This document shows positions 20,283 to 31,795 of a DNA stretch of 64,000 nucleotides, in pieces. Origin of the DNA: Acholoe squamosa (taxonomy: Eukaryota; Annelida; Polychaeta; Phyllodocida; Polynoidae). Below the pieces are notes generated by a model. The model worked only from the letters and a program-made list of their open reading frames with translations, was not told the origin of the DNA and ran no database searches. Where the stretch lies: positions 3,030,501 through 3,094,500 of the forward strand of contig OX439043.1 of the NCBI GenBank assembly GCA_949317995.1, given 5' to 3'. The position numbers were made by a program, and so were the translations under genes. Each line of letters opens with the position of its first letter. Positions within the stretch are counted from its first letter, which is position 1.

Positions 20283-23200
20283 GGATATGAAATCTGGAAC
20301 GCCCCCCGCCAGCCACCACCCAACTGATATTCAAAGTGATGCAGAAATCAACTCCCTACAGCGGCCAAAAATGGATTTTTCCAAGGACAACAACCTGGAT
20401 TTTGGTGACAGCTCCTCTTCAGACAGCGAAGACTGTTACAAGGACAGCAGTAGCAGAGTGGCACGGCTTCAACTGAGAATCAAGTCAGATAAGTATGGGC
20501 AGCAAGGTAAGGTCTCTCGCATTAATACCGAGTTAACTAAAGGTGCAGTCTTTGTCGACATAAATGACCACCCCTATAGAGCTTTGGTAGACTCTGGAGC
20601 ATCCTTATCTTTTATCAGTCAAAAAATGGCAGATAAGGTAATACACACCCCAAACTTTAAACATGGAAGACGCTCACGTATGAATGTCCTCCTAGCAGAC
20701 AGATCCACAGTACAGGTAAACCATGCCATTACACTCAGCTTCCTAATTGAAGGCAAAGAATTTGTTACAAGATTACATGTTGTACCAAAATTAAATCACC
20801 CCATCATTCTTGGAGTAACCTTCATGACCAAGTACAAAGCTAAGCTTAGTTTTGGCCCCAAGCTTCCCTCCATAAACACAATCAGGCCTGCTGAAAATAT
20901 CACAATACCACCAAACTCTGAAACCACTCTCAATGCTATTGTCAATGGTTCAGAAAATTTAAATAAATTGACAGGCATCACTGAAAATATCAAACCAGCC
21001 CTACCTTTCTTGATTAAGCACGCCTTGGTTAAACCCAAGACTAGTGCAAAATTAATACCGGTAACTGTGGCAAATCCAAATGATTTTCCTTTGCATTTAA
21101 AGAAGAAACACACACCTCTAGGTATTTTCAAACCTTTCAACATGAAAAAGGCTATACCAATAGGCCCCCTGGACACTCATCATTCACTGAACCATGTCTC
21201 ACCTGCCAGCGAGCTTTTTCCAATAAATTGTGGTGAAGACCCCCTGGAGCAATTTCCCAAGGGTAATGAACCCCTACAATACAAAATTTGTGAGCAGCTC
21301 ACTGAGACTCAAAAAACGCAGGTACGTAAAATTGTTGAACAGAATAGGCAGGCTTTTGTGATTGATGACAGCGCCATTGGCTCCAACACTGAGAATGAGG
21401 TCAAGCTGGAATTAATTCCAGATTTCAAGCCCTGCAACAGGCCCTCATACAGAATGTCCCCTCATAAAGAAATTTTCCAAAGAGAGCTCCTAAATAAACA
21501 TTTAAAACAGGGAATCATTGAGGAATGTACCAAGCCCTGTGAATGGAATTCACCAGCTTTCTTAGTACCCAAACCTCAGGGAGACAGATCTGTAGCCTCA
21601 GGCTGGAGAGTGGTAGTGGATTACAGATGGGTTAATCAAAACCTCAAATCTTTTTCCTACCAATTCCCCAGAGCAGACGACCTCATGCAACAAGTTGGCA
21701 GAACAGGTGCAAAATATTTCTCAAAATTAGATGTGTATAGTGCCTACCATCAAATTCCCCTGGCGGAAGAATCTAGGCCTATTACCACCTTTTCAGCCAA
21801 TGGAACCAGATATATGGCCAAAGTTCTGCCAATGGGACTCAAAACCTCAGGTTTGTCTTTCATGAATGTCATGGAGCAATTGCTCATGAAATGCAAGTAC
21901 AGAAATGCAGTAGCATATGTTGACGATGTGGCTATTTATAGCCCCACCTGGGAAAGACACCTGCAGGACCTAGATGAGGTACTCAAACTTTTCATCAAAG
22001 GAAATATCAAACTGAAATCAGAAAAATGTGAATTTGGCACAACCAAGATGGATTTCTTGGGATTTTCTCTAGATCAACACGGTGTGTCACCTTCCCCAGA
22101 CAAAATCTGGCCAGTCAAAACCTTCCCTCCACCTAAAAACATCCACGACCTTAGATGTTTCAATGGCATGGCACAATTCTACAAAAGGTTTATTAAAGGT
22201 TTTGCCCACATAATGGCACCTCTATATGAAGCCACCAAAGGGACCTTTAAATGGACCACTAGTTGCCAGCGCGCCTTTGAGAAAATCAAAGCTTCAATTT
22301 GCACTGAAGCTGTCCTCAAATTCCCTGACTACAGCAGGCCATTTGTCATATTTACAGACTCAAGCAACTATAGCTTGGGAGCTGTGATCACACAGGTAGA
22401 TGAAAATGGTTTCTATAGACCAATTGAATTTGCAGGTAGAGGTTTGACACCACAGGAGACGAGATATGGAATAACAGACAAAGAACTTCTAGGCATCGTC
22501 TTTGCAGTTAAAAAGTTCCACCATTATGTGGATGGAGCCCACTTCAAAGTGTACTCAGACCACACTGCCCTGGTCTCCCTTTTTAATAAAAAAGAGAACA
22601 TTACTAATGGGAGACTAGCCAGGTGGGTAGACACAGTCATGTCTTTCGACTTTGAGGTGAAGTATCTGCAAGGCAGAGCAAATTTTGTGGCAGATTTCCT
22701 ATCCAGGAGATCCTACCCACCCAGCTCTGATGACCCAGTGCCAATTAGATCCCAGGGGAAAATTATTCTTCCCCCCAAGAAATTAACTTTCTCTGATATC
22801 TCCATGACCAAAGTCTTTAGATCCAACGAGCCAGTACCCAAGAACCCAATCCAGATGGGACCCCCTAGATCAATTCTAAAAGGAGGTAAAATCTGGGGAA
22901 GCACAGGCAAACCACCCAAGGGTGTAATTGCAAAGAAAAATAGCTCTGAAAGAAACCACTTAGCTTCACTAGCAGCGCCAACGGAGCTGTGCGTCTTGAC
23001 CAGGGCACAGTCACAGAACTCCCAGGAAGACACACCCCCAGCCCCCAGCCAATCACGGCCCAGAACCGCTGTAAACAAACAAGGCCGACCCACAAAGGTC
23101 AAGCCAGCTGGTTCAAGGCCAAGAGGTCGACCTCCCAAGTCTAGGTCACCCAGGGTATCAGTTAAGGCAGCCAATGCCAGACGCGCCAAGCTGTCACACA

Positions 23201-24759
23201 AAGTGTTACCTTTGGCTGAGAGGGCTATCACCAAAATTTGCAAGCACCCCTCACTCACACCCTCTAGAGAAGTGTTGATAAAAGCACAAAAAGAAGATCT
23301 TTTTGCTTCATCAATGCTAAGTTACATTCAGGATGGAAAGTTGCCACCAGATCAAGGCTTGACAAATCAGATTTTAGCCAATCATGATCAGTTCATCATA
23401 CTAGATGAGGTACTTTTCAGAATCACCGACACAGTCATGGGCAAATCCCTAGACCCCTCCCTTCAAATTGTGATTCCAGAAAAGTGGGCAGAATCATTAA
23501 TTGAATCCACACACTGCTCCCCATTAGGAGGGCACTTGGGTTCAATGAAAACATATGCAGCTATCAGGTCACGGTACTATTGGCGCTCAATGTTCAAACA
23601 GGTATTTGATTACTGTGGCACATGTCACACATGCCTTACCACCAAAAAGAGGCCGAAAAACCTAAAATCACCAATGACACTCCGTGAACCTGTACTCACA
23701 GCCTACTCTCACGTCACCATGGACACAATAGGACCATTTAACAAAGCCGTTAATGGATCCCACCACATACATGTGGTCACAGATCATGCCACTAGACATG
23801 TAACAGCATGGTGCACAGAAGACAACACAAGCGCTGAGGTAGCCCTTGGTTTCTTTCAGAGAGTGATCTGCATCCATGGCACTCCCTCAGTTTTAAACAC
23901 TGACAATGCTAAACAATACACTTCAAAATTCTTTGCCCTCTTCTGCAATAAATTTGGCATTAAGCATGTCACAGGGAGCGCACACTGGTCCAGATCTCAA
24001 GGCCTATGTGAACGCCAACACCAGACAATAGAATCATCCCTCAGAGCCTTTGTGTCTAAATCACAAAAACATTGGTCAACCTTCCTCCAAGCTGTGATTT
24101 TTAGCATGAACAACACAGTCTCCAGCGCCTTGGGTTACTCACCCAATCTCCTGGTATTTGGAAAACAAACCCATCTACCCACAGAGGCTGCATTAGCACT
24201 GATCACAGCAACAGAAGATGTTGACCCGGCACAAAAAGAAAATGTAGCCACTCATTTATTAAATCTCAGGGATGAAATTCAAATGAAGGCAGCAGAAAAC
24301 ATGATAAAGGCCCACAAAAAGATGAAGGCCAAGCATGACGCCTCTGCAGAGGTAGCCACCTTCAATACTGGTCAGTTGGTGTACTTACATATACCCAACC
24401 TCCTGGTGAAACACACCACCAAAAAGCTGCAACCCACATACTCTGGCCCTTACATCATAGTTAAGATGACCTCATCAGTTACTGCAATTTTAAAAAGGTT
24501 GCAGGATGGACATGTCTTTAAAAAGGCAGTACATGTATCCAGGCTGAGAAGACCAATTACAAGGGCCAGCGCCAAAGCCATCATAAAAAGGCTCCAGACT
24601 GGTCCGGTACAAACTCTCTTCGACCCTGATTCAAGCATAATTGCTGATACCAATACACCAGCCCCTCCCCTCAAGAAAAAGAGAGGAAGGCCGGCAAAGA
24701 AAGGTATCATCACCTTTGCCCCATCACCCAAGAAAAGGGCAAAGAAAAGGAAGCAATGA
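20233..24759 (+). CDS. pol: Pol polyprotein: protease, RT, RNase H, integrase
   Basis: About 1500 residues in frame with gag. Numbered from 20281: protease ALVDSGAS at about 101-108 with ILGVTFM downstream; RT from about 400, with FLVPK, KLDVYSAYHQI, PMGLKTSG and catalytic AYVDD at about 545-549; RNase H TDSSNYSLGAV at about 693 and a later DHTAL block; an unusual basic linker of about 150 residues with AT-hook-like RPRGRPPK; integrase zinc finger H-x6-H and CGTCHTC; integrase core Asp 1148, Asp 1208 and Glu 1244 (D,D-35-E); a GPY/F module (YSGPYIIVK) and a basic tail with KKRGRPAKK. All catalytic residues I looked for are present, so the frame looks intact. The first ATG is at 20287, but readthrough from gag is more likely. 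Confidence 0.95.
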   Translation, partial: VSGEGCKAPNHPAPTTVDMKSGTPPASHHPTDIQSDAEINSLQRPKMDFSKDNNLDFGDSSSSDSEDCYKDSSSRVARLQLRIKSDKYGQQGKVSRINTELTKGAVFVDINDHPYRALVDSGASLSFISQKMADKVIHTPNFKHGRRSRMNVLLADRSTVQVNHAITLSFLIEGKEFVTRLHVVPKLNHPIILGVTFMTKYKAKLSFGPKLPSINTIRPAENITIPPNSETTLNAIVNGSENLNKLTGITENIKPALPFLIKHALVKPKTSAKLIPVTVANPNDFPLHLKKKHTPLGIFKPFNMKKAIPIGPLDTHHSLNHVSPASELFPINCGEDPLEQFPKGNEPLQYKICEQLTETQKTQVRKIVEQNRQAFVIDDSAIGSNTENEVKLELIPDFKPCNRPSYRMSPHKEIFQRELLNKHLKQGIIEECTKPCEWNSPAFLVPKPQGDRSVASGWRVVVDYRWVNQNLKSFSYQFPRADDLMQQVGRTGAKYFSKLDVYSAYHQIPLAEESRPITTFSANGTRYMAKVLPMGLKTSGLSFMNVMEQLLMKCKYRNAVAYVDDVAIYSPTWERHLQDLDEVLKLFIKGNIKLKSEKCEFGTTKMDFLGFSLDQHGVSPSPDKIWPVKTFPPPKNIHDLRCFNGMAQFYKRFIKGFAHIMAPLYEATKGTFKWTTSCQRAFEKIKASICTEAVLKFPDYSRPFVIFTDSSNYSLGAVITQVDENGFYRPIEFAGRGLTPQETRYGITDKELLGIVFAVKKFHHYVDGAHFKVYSDHTALVSLFNKKENITNGRLARWVDTVMSFDFEVKYLQGRANFVADFLSRRSYPPSSDDPVPIRSQGKIILPPKKLTFSDISMTKVFRSNEPVPKNPIQMGPPRSILKGGKIWGSTGKPPKGVIAKKNSSERNHLASLAAPTELCVLTRAQSQNSQEDTPPAPSQSRPRTAVNKQGRPTKVKPAGSRPRGRPPKSRSPRVSVKAANARRAKLSHKVLPLAERAITKICKHPSLTPSREVLIKAQKEDLFASSMLSYIQDGKLPPDQGLTNQILANHDQFIILDEVLFRITDTVMGKSLDPSLQIVIPEKWAESLIESTHCSPLGGHLGSMKTYAAIRSRYYWRSMFKQVFDYCGTCHTCLTTKKRPKNLKSPMTLREPVLTAYSHVTMDTIGPFNKAVNGSHHIHVVTDHATRHVTAWCTEDNTSAEVALGFFQRVICIHGTPSVLNTDNAKQYTSKFFALFCNKFGIKHVTGSAHWSRSQGLCERQHQTIESSLRAFVSKSQKHWSTFLQAVIFSMNNTVSSALGYSPNLLVFGKQTHLPTEAALALITATEDVDPAQKENVATHLLNLRDEIQMKAAENMIKAHKKMKAKHDASAEVATFNTGQLVYLHIPNLLVKHTTKKLQPTYSGPYIIVKMTSSVTAILKRLQDGHVFKKAVHVSRLRRPITRASAKAIIKRLQTGPVQTLFDPDSSIIADTNTPAPPLKKKRGRPAKKGIITFAPSPKKRAKKRKQ

Positions 24760-26157
24760 AATTTCGTTGAAATCACATATAGAGAAAGCACAAATACCCC
24801 CCCCCCCCACACACAGAAACACCTCTCAACCCCGACCCCCCCCCCCCCATACACACACACATACCAACACTCACCACGGCTGTTGGCCCACACTCAGGCC
24901 ACGTGCCACACCCCTGCTATCTACAGGGACACCCGCACTCACACACACCTAGGCCCAATTACCCATCCTACACATGTGACCACCGACCTCAAAGCCCCGA
25001 CCTGATGATAACAAATTCCCTCAGCGGCACCCCATATCATCAGGTACCCCCTTTTTCTCTTCTTTGAAGATTTACTAACACTCACCTCTTAACTTATCAC
25101 CTCGCACGCCTTCTGTTTTTATATTTATCCTTTTATTATATATATCTCGTTTTTCTTAAACCAATTTTATTTTTCCTTTAAATTATTTATCAAAGGCCCA
25201 ATGAGCCCAATTACACACTGTTTGACCCCAGGATCAAACCCCTCAACCAGCCGCACTGTCAACCACTCAAGGGCAGCATATGCACACAATTTTGTCCAGC
25301 TATGGTTAGGTAGCCACATAAATTGCCCACGGCAGCAGTGTATCCTCTGGTACATGTTTTTCATTTAAAGAAAAATCATGCATACACCGGCTAGATAGCT
25401 TTTCAGGGCTCCTATTTACCAGTTGACACGCCTATTGTAGGTGCTCGTATTCCCCCATGCCCACCCATGTTTGTACCTCTGTTTAGCACGAGGGCACTGA
25501 TACAGGTAGAACCCCATATTTATGAGCTGTCAATTAAGAGCAGCTCGGTACCCCAGGCATGATGTTTCTCACACACATGTATTGATGGTCAGCAAATTTT
25601 TAGACATGTGAACTGACCTCTCCACTCCCGCCTTATCTCAAACCTGACCCCAGGAATTCCAATTATAAGCTTATTACCGGGGTATAGGTCCCAAATTTGC
25701 ATAAGGGACATATGCCCAAACTGCAGCCATCCAATAGAATCAGGCCCAGCCTTTTTAGGGCAAGACATACCACTATAGGGATATCCAAAAGTGAGAAATA
25801 GCCACCCTCACGGATGGGTTTATAAGCCTTAGCCCACCCCCACCTTAGCCACTCCACAATATCACCCAGATCACACCATATCAGCGTTCCAAGTGAACAA
25901 GTGCCTGGACCAGGGATCACCATGGCGTTTACGACGTGCAATAAGCCCAGGTAGGCCTGTCCTATGTGCCCATTAACCAGTACTAGTTTTATCAGTCGTT
26001 CTTATATGGTCAATGACATAACCTGATGTCATGCTACCCAGGTACCTCTATTAACCAATGGCAGTGTGAGTACTAGAATACCTGTAAAAAGTTTGATTGT
26101 TCACTTCGCGCCCCATACCTGACTCAATTGTTTGTGCCCCTATACTCACCCCTCTGT
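24760..26157. other. pol-ORF X spacer of the LTR element
   Basis: It begins with C-rich and CA-rich simple sequence (24799-24870) and becomes AT-rich near 25100-25200. Open frames are short and without recognisable domains. I see no further gene. Confidence 0.6.
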
Positions 26158-26688
26158 ATGGTTTACAGCTTATTCAAAAAAGTAGCTTACTCAAAATTAA
26201 AACTTCTCTTCAGTGAAAATTGGACAATCTACGACCTCCTGGGACCGGTTGGATTATTGAAAGAAGAAAGAGACATTTTTGAGTTTAGGCAGCTCATTGT
26301 ACACCACCAAAATTTGGTCTTCAATATGACTTCTAGACATTTAGCATATTACCTGAATGACCCCGCAGTCCACAAGGAACTGCCGCTATCAAACCCGTTG
26401 GTCTCTACCCTCGTCAAGAGGATGTTACTTTATGTCTGTTGTGACATGCCAACTTCTCCAGATTGGAGCACCTTCAAACCTAAAACAGCCGCTTATATAG
26501 CCTTGCTGTGCGCGCGCACACTTCTGGTCTCTGACCAGCCTTTAAAAGACCTTCCCAGATACTTTAGTGGGACGGGCAGAGCTTTGGTCATCAGGGACGC
26601 CATAGAATTAGTAGTTCAGAAAGCCATTCTTGAGACCCACATGTGGTCCAATAACCTGTCTAAACTCCCACCTACAGCCCATTGCTGA
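26158..26688 (+). CDS. ORF X: unknown accessory protein of the LTR element
   Basis: A 176-residue frame lies between pol and env. It starts either at ATG 26158 or, by splicing, at the acceptor TTTACAG before 26169, which is in the phase supplied by the donor at 17133. The protein is mixed alpha-like, with hydrophobic runs (LVSTLVKRMLLYVCC, AAYIALLCARTLLV) and no signal peptide or catalytic motif I recognise. It stops at TGA 26686. Most Gypsy elements have nothing here. An accessory or regulatory role is only a guess from position. Confidence 0.6.
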   Translation: MVYSLFKKVAYSKLKLLFSENWTIYDLLGPVGLLKEERDIFEFRQLIVHHQNLVFNMTSRHLAYYLNDPAVHKELPLSNPLVSTLVKRMLLYVCCDMPTSPDWSTFKPKTAAYIALLCARTLLVSDQPLKDLPRYFSGTGRALVIRDAIELVVQKAILETHMWSNNLSKLPPTAHC

Positions 26689-26981
26689 AATAAATCTGAC
26701 AGGGTAAGCTACAAAATTTTTACTCTCACAACCCCCCCATTTAGTCTTAGCCTACTAATACCCAAGGTCCAGTCACATCTCCCTCATACCCCCCTCAAAA
26801 CCTCGCCAAGCAACCACCCCCCACTGTTTAAACAAACCACACTACACCCACCTAGGTGTGCCTACAGTCCCCTTTCACAGGAGGACACCTCCCACACAAT
26901 CGACCATAAAATCCCCCACCACATAACCCAATTGCTGATATGACTCACAAACTCAATCCCCCCATCACATCTCTTTTACAG
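26689..26981 (+). promoter_or_regulatory. ORF X-env spacer ending in the env splice acceptor
   Basis: The spacer is C-rich and noncoding, with many CCCCCA runs. It ends CATCTCTTTTACAG (AG at 26980-26981), a good polypyrimidine acceptor directly before the hydrophobic leader of env. Confidence 0.55.
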
Positions 26982-29517
26982 AGCCGCAGTACCTCTAATA
27001 GTGCTGTGTATCCTCTTCAACCTCACCAATGGATCACAGGACAAGGAGTTACCACAAAGGATCGTATTCAGACCAAATTATGGAGCACTGTTTACCCAGT
27101 TACCACAGCCCCTAATCTCAAACTTCATGGACTACCCCCTAGTTTTCAGTTTGAACATCTCCCTGTCCCCCAACCTCCAAAGACCTGATAGAGTGTCACC
27201 CCTACTTAAGCCCGGCACCCCACCATACATTACCCAAACAGCCAACAATCTGGACACATTGATTAGCACCCTATTTGACAAAACCCAAAATTCTTTAGAC
27301 CTTTTGATTAATTTAATTTCCAACCCCAGGAACCGTCAGGCCAGAAATGCCCCAGGACAAATCATTGGCGATATTCTCAGAGCAACCCTAGGCCTGGGAA
27401 CCCAACCTGAAATTGACCTTCTAAACGCTGACATTTCTGACATTGACAGAAGATTGGCCACTAAAATGCATGTGGTTGAATTAGCCACCCATTTTCTATT
27501 AAATATCTCAGAATACAATTACAATTCCCTAAACATCCTATCTGAATTCCAAAATGATACTGACGACGCACTGTCCCTGCTGGCCCAAAATCTAAAAACA
27601 TTAGATTCCAACTTTTCAAACATTATTTTAAATTTAGAATCCCAAGCCAGACAGGACACCTTTTATTCCATGTTATTTTCTGCAGCAAACTCACAAATTG
27701 AGTCACTAATCGACCTTCAGGAGGATCTAGATATTTTATTAAGTGCCATAAACAGCTTAATGGAGGGCGAGCTCCCTCCCAACTTAATTTCCCATGACAC
27801 CCTCAGGTCAGGCCTAAACAACCTCTCCAGCGCCTTGAGTAGCGCCCACCAAGGCATATCAATCCTTGACATACCTATAGGTCATTACTATAAAAGGCGA
27901 GTAAGTGCCCAGTGGAGTGACCCCTCCACCCTCTTCATCTCACTACCCATACCCATAGGACTAGGGGATAATGTTTACACCCTATTCAGAACTGAAACCT
28001 TTCCAGTCCCCTTTGACACATCAGATGTTAACTCTACAGGTTACACCCTGGTACAGCCCCTACCCCCCTACATAGCCATGTCTCCCAGCCACGCCCATTT
28101 CATGGAGCTTCAGCAGGCAGACTTAGACCTATGTACACAAGACACCTTCATCAGCTGTAACCTACCCCTCCCCCTGCTATCACCTCTACACCCCACCTGC
28201 ACTCTGTCCCTACTCCTGGACCTACCTGATGCAGTGCACCACACCTGCAGTTTCACTGCACACATGGCTGCACCCACACCCAACCTAATCAAACCCATTT
28301 CTAGGTCAACATATCTCATGATTACTGGCAAGTCGCCATCTTACTTACAGTGTCACAATGCAGGACAAATACCCATGATCAATGCAGCCTATTCAGTCAT
28401 GTCAGTAGCATGCCTATGCTCTATTAAGAATGCAGGCATGGTTATGATCAATTCAAATATGACCTGCGTACAAAATATAACACTGGAACCCATGGCCATG
28501 AGCCCCATAAACTTACCACTATGGCGACACTTTGGTTCACCTCCAGCTAACATATCAGGCGTTACCATGACAACCGTGCCACGGTCCCTGGAACTACCTA
28601 ACTTCCAGCGTCTCAAATCCTTACACAACCAAAAAATAGTACCCTTAATTAAAAGCGTACTCACCCTCAAACGAGCAGCCAAAGGTCTGTCAGATGAGTC
28701 TTCTCTCCTGTCAGCAAGTTCACTAACACACCTTGGTTACCATTTGGAATATTCGATCTGGTTCCACTTAGTGACCCCTCTGATTGCCATCCTCTGTTGT
28801 GCAATGACATGCCAGATCCAGATGCGCGTGTCACGCCTGGCTCAGTTGGTGACAGTCCATCTAGCACTCAACACACCCAGAATGGCGGATGCAGCGACTT
28901 GGCAGAATCTTAAGGATCTGATCAACAAGGCCAACAACAACTGGCCCTCGACACCCACACAACAGCCCGTGGAGCAAAGCCTGGAATTTATCCAGACTCC
29001 TGGACGCTACGATGTGATGTGGGCAATCGGCTCCGTCCTGATCATCTTGTACCTGGCCCGCCTCTTCATCTCCAGATGCTGCAGACACTGGCCACACTGT
29101 AGGCAAGACGAATCCGATGGCTTGCCCCAGTTTGTCCTCCGCATCCACTCCCAGGGCAGAACATACGAGTTTGTTGTGGGAACCATGATTTTCAGCTCCA
29201 ACCTATGGCCACCCTTCATTAAGGCCCCTAAAATTGGAAAGCCCCGCCTCACTATGCCCTTTGGCCGTCACCTGGATCTCAACTGGAAGGCCAAGGTCAG
29301 CTTCATAATTGGCGCCCAATTGAGAGTGGTGCAGCTCGAGAGATACCCTCGCTGCCCTCTTTTCTGGAGACTACCCCTCTACAGAATCCTAAATGGGAGG
29401 CCACATGTTATGACCCTGGTCATCAAATCCAAAACCCAGCCAGATTTCCAGCTGACCCCAGGATATGAGACGATCGAAGACACCAACATCCCAGAGATCC
29501 CCAGGATCCAGGCCTAG
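26982..29517 (+). CDS. env: Env-like glycoprotein (F-type)
   Basis: About 844 residues. There is no in-frame ATG at the start; the frame enters at the acceptor at 26981 and at once encodes a hydrophobic leader (AAVPLIVLCILF). Numbered from 27001, RNRQAR at 110-115 looks like a furin-type cleavage site. It is followed by a Gly/Ile/Leu-rich stretch like the fusion peptide of baculovirus F and errantivirus Env. Several N-x-S/T sites and a Cys-rich middle part (about 370-500) follow. A hydrophobic block near 28755-28815 and a membrane span near 29015-29080 (WAIGSVLIILYLARLFI) precede a long cytoplasmic tail of about 150 residues. The Env role in envelope fusion is inferred from family resemblance. 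Confidence 0.75.
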
Positions 29518-29669
29518 CAGCCCCAGCCCCAGGCCCAGGGGCACCCAAAGACCCAGCGGCCAGGTGGAGCTAACTAAATTCACACCAAAGGACTACCAAC
29601 CCCCTAAGGACATGTACGTGTTCGACCCCACCCTGGAGGATATATCTACCAAATTCCCACCAGAAATCG
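29465..29669 (+). CDS. Candidate small exon overlapping the env 3' end
   Basis: An open frame in another phase than env runs from ATG 29465 to a donor-like GTATGT at 29670. It is Arg/Ser/Pro-rich at first (SPGSRPSSPSPRPRG). If spliced to the acceptor at 31795 it stays open in the 31807-32034 frame. This is inferred from phase alone. Confidence 0.4.
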
Positions 29670-29699
29670 GTATGTTTATTTTTCCGTTCAAAATCCTTA

Positions 29700-31795
29700 A
29701 GGTCCGTGTCTTGATTTATGTGGGGATACCCACATGTCTTCGTAGCCAAAATTGTTCTACAGCCACCGGCCACCCCTATTTTCTCATATAATGGAACCGA
29801 CCAACCATACCACAGCACAAGACCGGATAGCCACACACAGGATAACACATCCTATGTGGGGATACCCCACCCCCCCCCCTACCCCACAGATAACCCAGCC
29901 CGGCGATGCCGAGCCAAGCCTCATCTAATCCCAGACTCCCATCCCATACCCCGTCAGTCTTATCAGCAAAACAAACATAGCCCCATTAAAACAAACATAC
30001 CGCCACATACCTATACAATAGCAGCCCCACTGACCCAATTTTGAATGTTGTTAGCGGATCACAGACGTCAAGTGCTGACGCTGCGTCTGGGCATTTTCGC
30101 GCCAAACGCAGCGTCATGACGTCGCCGAGCGTCCCCAGTACCGAAACCAGTCACCAAATGCAAATTTTTCGCGCGTGATCACGCTCACATGACAATATGC
30201 ATAACCAAATAAACGTCCACACGTGGTGTGCACGCCAATACAATAACATATGCACGTGTTCATATTGACAATAGACTTGCAACATACCCCGACTTACCAC
30301 TCCCCGATCACTATACCAATCTAATTCAGATGACACCGGCACCCAATTTACAAGCCCCAAAATTCATAACAAAACTCTAAACTGGTGGTGGACTTTCTAT
30401 ATTATTAGCAAATATCACAATTTAATCAGGTTCTCCGGCGCCAATCAGATTAAAATCACGAGGAATCAAGCATATCATCAAAGTCATTTATCACAGGTTG
30501 ATCCGAGCCCTCCTGGCCACTGATGCCGCAATCACAATAACAAATCACAGAAAAATCACAGTCAATCACATAGCGCATTAGGCCTTGCCACCTTCCGGAT
30601 CTAGTCCTTTTCTCCCACTCCTCATCTACATCCTTAGAAGATGCCCAAGCGATGGTCCACCCTGAATCAAAAACAAACAAAAACCTGGCCTGTAAATTCG
30701 TACAGCCAACGAGAATTTCAGCGAAACCGAAAAAATTTTTTTCTTTCTTTTACTTTAAAACACTATAATACCACCCACCTCCTCCACCTCCATCTGAACC
30801 GGGCCACCCATCTACATCCACACGCTACAGGGCCCACTTGATCCACCGGCGGGCCCCTCACCTGGTCCCCGGCGTGGACGGCAAAGGTACGGCACCCACC
30901 CGATCACCACGTAGATGGTACGGATCCTAGACAAAAACCAGAAATCCCTTTTAAACATACCTCAATAGTTTTTTTTTGCAACAGCTAAATGACAAATCGA
31001 ATCGCTGCAAGCCTAGAACTCCACTCACCTCACTGGTTCAACAACCCGGATCCTGAGGCAAACAGCCCCATCGGCCAAAACACAGACGGTAACTCCGATC
31101 TCCATGTTTTCTCTTCTGGCCGGCGCCCAAAATTTCCAAAGCAACCAAAAATAGGCAATCTCCACACGGCCTTTCCGGCTCAAAATCTCCGCAGTCTCTG
31201 ACGCCAAAAACGCCGTCTTCCCCTTTTATACTAGGCCTAGCCGCGGGAACCTTAAGCTCATTTTTCGGCCCAATTTTCGAACCTCAAAAATCCAAACCTT
31301 TCCAGCCGCTTTCCAAAATTCTTGAACCCAAACCAAACCCCCCCCAACCTAAAATACAAAGTAAACCTCCCCAGCCCCCGTCCCAACCCTGAAGGGTTGG
31401 TGCAAGTCTACATCTCTCATTTACCGTAAACTCATAGGCCTTAACGTAAATCCCATACATTAACCAAACGCTGTACAGACGCTGGCGCAGTGGCGCCTCT
31501 TGGTGTTATTTTTCCGAACTAAAATCCCAGACGGAGCAGCGTACGGCCCAGCGACCGTCCGCTGGCGCCGCCAGGTGTGTAGCATTGAAATTAACATAGA
31601 TTCCTTGGATACGGCCTCCCGCCTAGCTCCAAACCAAAACCTTTGTTTCTGTATGGTACTCCTAAGTGTCGACTTGACTAAAATTTAGCACCATGGGTTA
31701 ATCTTAGTATTATTGCGGACCTGATTGTGAACCATACAACCCTGACACGGTCTCTAATGCTTTGTTTTCTCTGCTCTATGTTGTTTTCTGAACAG
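29700..31795. other. Presumed 3' intron and regulatory region of the LTR element
   Basis: No long coding frame is found between the donor-like site at 29670 and the acceptor TTGTTTTCTGAACAG at 31795. It contains a hairpin with E2F- and CRE-like motifs near 30070-30125. Confidence 0.45.
30063..30215. promoter_or_regulatory. Cluster of E2F-, CRE- and POU-like motifs with hairpin
   Basis: GACGCTGCGTCTGG and CCAAACGCAGCGTC form inverted arms around CATTTTCGCGCCAAA, which contains the palindromic E2F-type TTTCGCGCCAAA. ACGTCA-like sites flank it (ACAGACGTCA, CATGACGTCG). ATGCAAAT (POU octamer) and a second TTTTCGCGCG follow near 30158-30175. The density of sites suggests an enhancer or internal promoter. 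Confidence 0.4.

Noticed and set aside
22713..23258. 181-codon minus-strand frame inside pol
   Set aside because: It is antisense to an intact, domain-rich Pol frame with no features of its own.
28389..28682. Minus-strand frames within env
   Set aside because: Shadows of the env reading frame.
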